DNA of 14,939 nucleotides from positions 2,266 to 17,204 of the forward strand of contig NW_003106597.1 in NCBI RefSeq assembly GCF_000003605.2. Reading direction: 5' to 3'. Under the pieces are notes generated by a model, which was not told the DNA's origin, did no database searches, and worked only from the letters and a program-made list of their open reading frames with translations. Numbering within the stretch: position 1 is the first letter of the stretch; the number at the start of each line of letters is the position of its first letter. This document shows, piece by piece, positions 1 through 10,000 of this stretch. The DNA comes from Saccoglossus kowalevskii. Lineage: Eukaryota > Hemichordata > Enteropneusta > Harrimaniidae. Position numbers and translations under genes: made by a program.

Positions 1-947
1 TATACATCTCAGGGTATAATTATAATGAAGCAAATGTATATTACCAAGGATTTACAAGCTAAGGGCATGCAACTGGTATGATATGAATAAAAAATGTTAG
101 TATTGCGAGATGGTAACAAACTAACTACACTTCTAGAAATACTAAAAATGCAAATGAGTTATTCTGTGATAGAACTGGTTAGAATTTATTCATATTGGGA
201 TGTTTTTGCTTGTATCCTTGTTATTCGCGAAGTATGTATCATGTATTTCTCCTTTTTTAAAAACAGCGATTTTCTCACTCATTTAATTCCTTGTAACCAA
301 ACATTTTCAAGTCTCAAACAGCATTCTACAATGCTGTTGATTAACATAATTAATTAAACTTAACATAGCTTATTTAACATATGCATGGAACTTGTGGAAT
401 CTTGTGAGATCTCCAATGCATAATGTGTACATATCAAAGTAAATGCATGCATATCCTTATATAATAAAACCTTTGCTTAAAGAGCGGCTGTCATAGTGCC
501 ACTTCCTGTTCCATATGGGACTCATAGTGACGTATACAACACGTGTAAAATACATTGTTTATTTACATGAAATTTGAACATGCGCTGCGTGACGACCACC
601 GCACTTTAATTAATAGCATACACTTACTTAAATGACTGATAATGGTCAAAATATGTTAAAAGTTAATGAAATAGCGTACAATAAATGTAATTTTGGGTTT
701 ATGTGTGCTTCCATTGGGGATGTGCTTCTAAGCGTATGCATATATGTAAATCAATATATTGTCAAAATACATCATATTTTGATGATTCAGTATAAAATGC
801 CATTTCTGGTTTATGCATGCTTCTGATAAAGCAAATAGTATTTAGTGCCTATGTTTCTAATCAAACTTCTATTTATTTTAAATGATGTATCTTACAAGTG
901 AAACATACAGTAGGGAGAAAAATATATAGACAATTGTGAAATGTTAC
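1..947. other. Intronic sequence toward TB7
   Basis: AT-rich sequence downstream of cbEGF36 in the transcribed direction. Apart from the hairpin-like repeat at 484-602 I see no exon, RNA gene or other element. The short + strand open frames here (94-357, 632-826) have no recognisable domain, splice context or codon bias. Confidence 0.6.
484..602. repeat. Hairpin-like ~119-bp repeat, copy A
   Basis: Imperfect inverted ends (GCGGCTGTCATAG at left; the right end reverse-complemented reads GCGGTGGTCGTCACG) surround a core with gacgtatacaacacgtg and aaatttgaacatgcgctgcg. Copies B (10551-10669, same length) and C (6047-6140, shorter) share the ends and the core. It resembles a short non-autonomous foldback or MITE; no family name is assigned. 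Confidence 0.5.
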
Positions 948-1076
948 CAAGGCATTTCTTTCCAGTGATGTCACCTTCATAACCGATATCACAATCACAA
1001 CGATATCCACCTCTGACATTTACACAGTGTCCATTAGGACCACATATTCCAGGCTGTGTCTCACATTCATTTACAT
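948..1076 (-). CDS. FBN: Fibrillin exon: cbEGF36-like domain
   Basis: A 129-bp phase-1 exon with acceptor tttacag before 1076 and donor GTAACA after 948. It starts DVNEC, with cysteines at 5, 12, 18, 27, 29 and 42. ETQPGIC parallels QTKPGIC of human cbEGF36 (from memory). The C2-C3 loop (GPNGH) is one residue longer than in human. It is the last exon in the window; TB7 should follow beyond the left edge, and nothing in 1-947 encodes the TB cysteine triplet. Confidence 0.94.
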
Positions 1077-4000
1077 CTGTAAAGTAAAACAAATTATTGT
1101 AAATGTACCTTTTACATTTTGAAATTAAGTCATCTATGAGAATTAGTTGCGAATCGAAACATTCTAGTATAGGATTTAACAATTTTAGGACCACAACAGT
1201 GACTACAAATATAGTAGGAGAATTTTAAACAGAATAAAATAAAATTAGATTAAAATGTACATTCATGATTAGTGTCTGTTTCAACATAATTTCATTGTTT
1301 TCTAGAGAAAAAACTACAACTGTAAAATAATTTATTTTAGCTTGAATTTATTTTCATTGAAAAGACGTTATGACTGTTTTGTATAACATTTATTTTCACT
1401 GAATTTTAATGAGTTGCATGAAAAACAAAGGAAAACGAGCATTTTCACTGGATTTTATTTTCACTGATTTACCCTTTCAGCAAAAATAGCAAAAATGAAT
1501 TCCAAGTGAAAATAAAATACCTTACAGTAAATAGCCTGTAGTCGGCCATCTTTATTCAGACTCTGGGAAAAACCAATAACAACACTGAAGTGTGTCAGCC
1601 TTTTTAAATAAGGACTTGAAACAAATGCATGATAAGTATACCATGATGTACAATATAATTGTAAAGCATGATTACAATCAGTCAAGGCATGTCAGAGACA
1701 TATGATTCTGGAACAGCATTCAGACCCGTATTTTTTTGTTTTTTCAATTTCAATCAAAAGCAAAAAATGATTGATATACATACATGTATAAATCATTATG
1801 TCTAGCCTCAGTATTGAGTTTGAATGAAATTCTTTAAAAAAATTTTAAACTTACCAATACAGATGTCAGTATTACTACTAAGTGGCTGCATTCCATCAGG
1901 ACAGATACACATAAAGGTACCGATCAAATTCTTACACTGATACTTACAACCATGATCTCCAATAGCACATTCATCTAGATCTTTGGAAAAAAAAAATTAA
2001 TTATAAATGAAGGGTTAAATGAAAAGTTTTGTTATGAATATTAGCTAATAATAGTCAGCTGTGGTAGATAAGAAACAAATTCTAGATAATATATATTATT
2101 CAGATTATACATACATGTGTTCGGTTTATTGATTATGGTACACAATATACAATGTAAACTTCTTTTTAAAGATTATCTTGGAGTGGGACAATTCAGTCTC
2201 TCTTGTATAATATAATATAATATACAAGTATGGTCCTAACCTTGGCACATTTTTCCATCTGGTCGTAGTGTATAACCTCTAGGACAAGTACAACCATAAG
2301 ACCCATCAGTATTGGCACAACGAAATGCACATTCATCAGGAAGTTCTTCACACTCGTCAATATCTAGAAAAACAAAACAAATGAACAATCTCTTACTTTT
2401 CCATTTCCAACATTTTGAAAATTCTCGTAAACAGCTTTCAAACATCTCTAATCTCCTTGGCAGGATTTGGTAAGCATTCTATCTCTCTAAAGTGCATGTA
2501 TAACAACAATAATTATTGCGTTTTCTGTAGACAGGATTATCACATTTTTGCCCATAGAAACACCTGCCATTTATGCAATACAGTACTAACTATCCTCAAC
2601 TGACCTAAAGCTTATAAAAAAGCAATGAATTCCAATAGTACTCTGAATGTCAAAGCAGAACAGTCGGATATATAGTATACAGTAACAAAACACTCTGAGG
2701 CCTCAATGTCCATTCATTATTATTATAACAATCTTGTTAACACAATTAAATTTAAAGTATGTTTCTCAAAATCAATCTGAACAGACAAACTAACAATGTT
2801 AAAGCAAGCAGATCTTACATTAGGCCAGACTTTTTTATTCCTTGTTTCTCAAGTTCTTATAAGGCAATTTTTTTGAGGAGGAATTCTTTTTTTCTATTAG
2901 ATTTGTGTGATTCTCAAAGAATTGTAAGTGAGATCATTGATCGGAGGGAAGAAATGAAATAAAATTTTATTCCATGTATAACCTTGTTTCTCATCTGCGC
3001 GAGACTTCGGTACTTTGATCATGATACTCCCACGAAAATGCAACTTGGGTTTGTTATGCGGCGGACAAAAAAAAAAACAAAGATAAAAATAAGTTTTTTT
3101 TTAGAAATTTTTTGCACTTACAAGTTGGCGGGCGCAGGAAATTATGCTGAAATAAAATTTTATTTTTATTTCATTTTCGGCTCCTGTTCATTCGGCGGGT
3201 TAGCAAAACAAGGGATAATAATAGTCTGGCCTTACTAGAAAAAATAAATAACTTATACAGACATAATTACCTTGGCATGTGTTATCGAGACCTGTCTCAT
3301 AACCTTCATGGCATTCACACTCAAATCCACCTTCAGCATTAATACATCTACCATTACCACACACATCCCCACTAGCACACTCATCTTCATCTGAAAAATA
3401 AAACATGCAAGTTAATTATTTCAAAAAAAGTGATAAAAAAACAAAAACATAATAATGCATATTGTTTTTGTTTGTTTTTTAAATGTTTTTGTGCCCGGCG
3501 ACAGTTCTGGATATAGAATGTCACTGTTGTCTCTCCTGACTTTTTTTAAGTGCAAATTACAAGTGCTAGTGCTGACACATAGTGCATTTTTGCCACAGAA
3601 GTCATATTCATATTCATATTTGGGAACTACATGACAGGGCTGTGCGGCCATCTCCCTGTCAAATGGCAATTTTAATGCGCTATCCTGCAGTCAACCAGGA
3701 TCGGTCGAACACAAGCACCTGCGGACCTTTACAAAGGCTCCCCCAAAATCGCATTCATTAGTGAGTGAATCTCACCCAGGGTAGGGGTCGACCCTTTTGA
3801 TGTTCAGCCTAAGCTAGGATTTCAACTTGGGACTACCGATCATGAGTCTCATGCAACCAGTGACCACAGATTGTTTCCCTGACCTCTATAGATACCATAA
3901 AATTTACATTACCGAAAGAAGCTGTCCTGTATGCAATACAAATGATATTGAAGATGAATAGCACTTTCTGTTAAAATGTCAGTTATACAAACGTGAAAGA

Positions 4001-7000
4001 CAAATCCTTCTCAACACAATTAGACAATGTTCTGAGGGCAACACTGATGCAAGCTTTATTAACATACTAGGCACAAAGAATACTGTCATGCTAAAATGTC
4101 TAGCAAAATATATATACAAATGTTTCAACATAAGAGAAAGCAAATTAAAAAAAAAAACAGCTGTCTCACAGATATCTAAATAAGTAATCCTAACATTTAC
4201 TTAGTTAATTTGCATTTCTAACCCACTTTCGAGCAAGTTTGTTGTTTTAGTTGTGTTTAGTTTAGTTTTTTTATACTAGTGTATCTTCTAGTGTATCATG
4301 TTTCTGACATGGAATGACAACCATGCTTTATTGTACTTAGATCTATGTCCATTTTCAGGATACGACTTCAATAAAGACTATTTATATTTAATACACTGTA
4401 TATATGTAGCCATGATATTTGAAACAGTGGACACTCTAAATGCGAGTACGACCATATGTAAATAAGGTTAGGTCTATTCATTGACAAGCATCTTCATTCA
4501 TTCAAATTTTTTCATGTGATAGGTCTTAACAAACTTCCAACAAGTCATTGTCAATGACATAGTCTCTGTATGTATTACAGATGCAAGATATATATATTAC
4601 GTAATGTGTGTTGTATGTATGAAGTTTAAATTTTATAGGGCTCCCTGAAACTGCATTCATTAATAAACAAAATGACAGCTAGTCAGTCCTTTTGGATTTC
4701 ATGGTGACAAAAATACATTGTGTGTTTGCCTGATAAGATGTCTGATGTATGGGGAAGTTTGAAGTTGATTGGTCTCAGGCATGTTGAATATGTTGATCAG
4801 GAACAACATTTTAAAAATAAATTGGCCACCAGTCGGCCATTTTGAATCCAAAATAACATGTATCAAGTCTGATCAGAATATTCAGTTCCAGAATGGTGAA
4901 AATGTGTGATTTTGATGCATTTTTGGCCTACCTTTCGGCTATCTTGAATTGGATTATTAAACAAATGCATGTGTGTGTGAAGTTTGAACTCCAAGAAGTC
5001 CAAGAATGTGTGAGATATGACTGGATATGGACTGACGGGTGCATACACACTCGGAAGTCAATCTATAAGTCCCAGTTTTCAGACTTTGATTGCAGAGGGA
5101 CTAATTTGTGTCTCAGAGTACGAATTCAGGCTGATTTACAAAGAAGAATATAAAGTTTTTTTTACCAACACAATAAGTCCCACTATTGTCCAAGATAAAA
5201 CCAGCTGGACATTCACACCGGAAGGATCCATCCGTATTTATACAATATCCGTTCCCACACATCTGCGGGAATAATTTGCATTCATTGATGTCTTCCATTC
5301 TGTCTGGGTCCCCAAGGGGTGCTCGGCCAAATCCATCTGGACACAGCACCAAAAAGTCATCTATAAAGACACATAGCAATACTGTTAAAAACTTTTGAAT
5401 GTCATAAATTAGTACTGCTATATTTTTGTTAATACTAACATTTTTGTTTTCTTTTTCTAACATTACTTTCAATTTGGTAATTTTGGACCAGATGTTAAGC
5501 AGATTTATTTTATGAAAGGTGACCAAACAGTTAATATACGAGAACAGAAATTATGAATGTCAAAAAAAAAAAGAATAATGACAATGGTAAAAATTGTCAC
5601 TGTTATACATCTTGAAGCCTTGTTCGAGAAATCATGCCCATGCAACAAATAAATTTGACGAAATAATTCTAGTGTATCATGTGATCTACTTACCGTGGCC
5701 AGGATTTGGACAGATTCCACATGGTTGTCCCCAGCCAGCACCACGACTGCAGCAACATTCAGCTCTAGTTGATATACCTTCTCTTTCATCGACACACACC
5801 CCCTGATCAAAATTGTTGTAACAGGGAAATGTTCGCATATCTTAACAGAACAAAAATATTAATAAATGTTAAAACATACACCCTTTTTTTAAAAATAAGT
5901 TATCAAATCAAAGAAGTGAGGTATAAAAAAAAATGCTGTTATTATAAATCTTGATGCTGTCAGAAGCAGTTTTGAACAAGTCATTGAAAATGACACAGTC
6001 CCCGTTAAATTTTTGAAAGTTTTCTTTGTGCTTGTCATATTAAAGTGGAGGGGTTGTCGTGAGCGTGTCCTTGAAACTTGAGTCCCAAGTGGCGTATACA
6101 ACAGATCAAATTCGAATACGTGTTGCGTCCTAACCCCTCCGGTTTAAGACATAGCAAAGAAAAACATAGATCACAAGTGAAAGCATGTCCAAATTATCAC
6201 ATTTTAAACAAACAACATGACCGCCTGTCGGCCATATTTGATCAAATTGCAAATTGAATTGACATGTATCCATAAATCTTGGAAATATAGTAGTAAGGCC
6301 AAAAAGTCAGATGGCTGGCAATCGGCCATCCTTGATCCGATTGTGAAACAAATTGTCATGGACATGCATTCTAACATATATAAAGTGTGTGCCAAATTTG
6401 AATGAAAACTGACAAAGCATGTCCAAGATACCACATTTAAAAAAACAAACAAGATGCCTACCAGTCGGCGATCTTTTATCCAATTGCGAAAAAAATTGTC
6501 ATGAACATGTATTCTAACATGTATAATCTATGTACCAAGTTTGAATGAAAATTAACGAAGCATGTCCAAAATACAACATTTTCAAAAAACAAGATGGCTG
6601 CCAGTCGACCATTTTGAATCGAATCGCTAAAGCCACTGCATGTGCATATGTCCCACATAAAGTAATAGGCACATGCAAAGAATGAACAGAATCGATCCAA
6701 AGGATTCTAAAATATGACTCCGGACGGACGCACGCACAGACGGGCGGAAAGATGCACGAACGCTCGGAGGACATGTATCCTAACATGTATAATCTATGTA
6801 CCAAATTTGAATGAAAACTGACAAAGCATGTCCAAAAATACGACATTTTCAAAAAACAAGATGGCTGCCAGTTGGCCATTTTGAATCAAATCGCTAAACC
6901 ACTGCATGTGCATATGTCCCACATTAAGTACTAGGCACATGCAAAGAATGAACGGAATTTGCCCAAAGGATTCTGAAATATGACTCCGAACGGACGCACG

Positions 7001-10000
7001 AACACACGAACAGACGGAGACTGAATTATAAGTCCTGTTTTCGGACTTAGTCCTAACGGGGACTAATAAAGTACTGTGATATCTGTGGATGAGACGACTT
7101 CTATTAAAATAACACAATAAACAGAGGAGATGCAGCTTCTATTAGAGAATCTTCTATTAGAGAAATAGTGAATTTTTGGTTCTAAATTATTCAAAAAGAA
7201 TGGAGTGACTTAGGGATGCGACCAGTTTCTGATACAGATTTTACGGTACTAATTACAAGGGAATATCAGAGCTAAGAAGTTATTAGGTTTAAAAAAAAAA
7301 TACTATCACTATAATTATCCTGGGAAATATAGCACAAGCAACTACATGATATATTAAAAGCAGAAAAAAAGCTGCCTACCTTTACATATTCTTCCATCTG
7401 CTGTCAACATATAACCCACAGGACAGGAACAAGTATAACTACCTTCAGTGTTCACACATGCACCATCTATGCAGGTATTTGGATCAACATCACATTCATT
7501 AATATCTAAAAATAGAAAAGGATAATTTTTTTTGGGTGTGATGTATCTGATATGTACATGTACCGGTATGTATCTACAGTTGTACACAGCAGTTCAGTCT
7601 GTACGATTGTATTTTCATTGCAAAATTAGAATTAAGTTGTGGGTTACATATACCAGTTAGAGGAAGCAGACATCAGTTCTCCTGCACTGCTTGGCAAATA
7701 TAGTGAAAGGAACATATTCTCCTTCGAATCCACTTGGGTCAGACATATACAACCCATTAATGACATACACATGAATTGACACAAACTTCCCAATAGAATG
7801 CCTGTCACTAAAACCAAACACTTTGGTGCAATTGGAGTAAGCAATGATCTACTACTACTAAAATGTGTAGTATACATGTAGTACATATGTAGCACTTCAA
7901 CATGTTACAAATTTCAGATTCTACAGTGCTTATATACTTTGTATGACATCACAACTTCAAACATGAATGAATATTAACCAATCAATGTCCTTGTAAGTTT
8001 CCCCTTCTGAATATGTAATCACTTTGTAGCCAACCTAGTTTTCAGCGCTATAAAGCCTGATAAAGGCATTCTTTACTTACCGTAGTTGTTGAACTCACTA
8101 GTTCTTGCAAAGTTTCTGGTATATCAGTTAGCCTAAGTGGGATATACTAGTACTGAACATCAACTATTGAGTTGATCTATTGACTAAGGAGTTATTATCA
8201 ACTTTATGACTTGTTTCCTAGTTGCGTATCTGCGCCTACAGGCGCAGATTGTTCTCCAAAGATGTAGAGCAAATGTTCTAACTATTAATATAACTTTAGT
8301 GCTGTTCAATTATTATACATGTACCTACCTTCACAATCTGTTCTAGACGATGTTAGTTTGTAACCGCTGGGACAACTACAGGCATATGAACCAAATTCAT
8401 TTTCACAGGTGCCAATACCGCAAATATCAGGATCCTCTTCACATTCATTACGGTCTTGTGAAAAAAATAAATAAATGAATTATAGTTGTGGGTAACGTAT
8501 GGCAACTGGACGTCGTCTCCAGAAAAAAAAGGTTCCTCAATGACCAAACTTATTCCACCACCGAGACAATTATAGGCAAAACTCAAGGGTGTAAATTTAG
8601 CACTTATACTCATCAAAGTATACAGTGTAGACACATTGATTTCACATAGTATTGTTGTTCAAGTTCAAATATGAATCGTTATACTTATAATTGCATACCT
8701 TCACAATTTCTTTCATCTTGTGTGAGCTTGTATCCCGGTAGACACTGACAAGTGAAACCACCGATGATATTCGAACACTGTCCGTACTGGCAAACATCAC
8801 GCAATTCTCGACACTCGTTTATATCTAGAGATAAAATATAAAATAAACATGATATCAAAAGGAAAGAAATTAATAATGCAAGACTTGTAACATAACAAAC
8901 GGGACATATTCAAGTGATATACTATTTTGGTATTTTGAGGCAGTGAAGAAGGATTAATGGGAATAAATGTACACATCAGCAAACTACGTGAATGAACATG
9001 TTCTAGATTTGCCTGTCATCATTAGAGGTTATAAATAGTTTCAAAGTGAGTGCCTGCATTCAAATCACTTATAATTTTGTGTATTCATTACTTCTCTAGT
9101 ACAGAAATGAATGACTCAGTTAAGTTCACAGTGAAAGTCATTTTCGTGAGTTTTGATCACATGTACAATACCATATAAAAAGCAATATGGTCCCAAAACA
9201 AGCAGCCTCTGGGCTGAGACAGGTCTGCTGTTAGCGTTGCACATTTCAATTAAAAAATTGAAGATATCATCACAAAATGAACAAATCTGAGAAAGGTCCA
9301 CCTGAGGTACCTATATGGATAATATCGAAGCAAATAGACTTATATCACTTTTTACCTAAAATATAAGACAAAATTAGAGAATTGAAAATATCATCATGAA
9401 ATCTAGGAGAGGTTTACACCAAGTATCAAAGCAATCAGACTTGCGGTTTCCAAAAATAGGTCAAAATGTAAACAGTTGACATGAACAACAGAGACGGAAA
9501 TCAGTAATATGATTAGCTAATTATTATTAAACACTGCTTTGTTTACAAAATCCTTGAATGAATGAGGCACTTTAAAAAAAAAAAATAACTTTTGATATGC
9601 CAAACACTGCTAAAGATAATTCCCAGCGAGCACCTTTGAAAAAAAATTGTATTTTAAGAATGAGCAATATAAAACATACCTTCACAGTCATTGTTTGCTG
9701 TTAGTCTATATCCTTCAAAGCAGGTACATTTAAAGGATCCAATTGAGTTCTCACATCTTCCGTTTGCACATTGAGGTGATGTTCCCTCACACTCATTCAC
9801 ATCTAGAGATGATAAAATGTAAGAATTGAATCATACTGACTTATACTATATCATCTACAAACACTAAACATCATAAATGTACATATACATTACTGCATAC
9901 CACTTAATCATTTCTCCATTAGTTCCATCTTTTCATCACAAATTCACGAAATAGTCACATTTATAGTCTGCACTTCCCTTCAAAAGATTGGGACAAAAAA

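Larger units (their letters stand above)
5977..7069 (+). repeat. Dispersed intronic repeat, copy E2 (long form)
   Basis: The 5' region has agtccccgtta (5997-6007) and the 3' end its exact inverse taacggggact (7054-7064). Just before the latter is a short hairpin, AAGTCC...GGACTT. Inside are at least four degenerate units of the type 'gatggctgccagtcggccat..tgaatc' followed by acatgtat.ctaacatgtata, plus a recent 266-bp tandem duplication. It fills most of the intron between cbEGF31 and TB6. The repetitive minus-strand open frames across it are by-products. Confidence 0.65.

Noticed and set aside
94-826. Plus-strand open frames at 94-357 and 632-826
   Set aside because: Low-complexity composition, no domain, no splice or promoter context. 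They are within the length expected by chance in AT-rich intron sequence.
3421-3669. Minus-strand 82-codon open frame just upstream of the cbEGF33 acceptor in the transcript
   Set aside because: It lies within an intron, in SINE-adjacent and homopolymer-rich sequence, with no EGF cysteine pattern and no splice borders.
3800-3880. Functional tRNA-Met-like gene on the minus strand
   Set aside because: Only an anticodon-arm-like segment and a poor B box are visible. The acceptor and T arms do not pair, so it is at most a SINE remnant.
6204-7117. Series of overlapping minus-strand open frames with recurring peptide strings ([11 protein letters not shown] and similar)
   Set aside because: They are translations of the tandemly repeated E2 units. 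The peptide recurrence follows the DNA repeat and shifts between frames, so they are not genes.
8085-8160. Donor-like acttac followed by open sequence near 8090, considered as an extra minus-strand exon
   Set aside because: The sequence has no EGF or TB cysteines, and the seven-cbEGF count is already complete without it.
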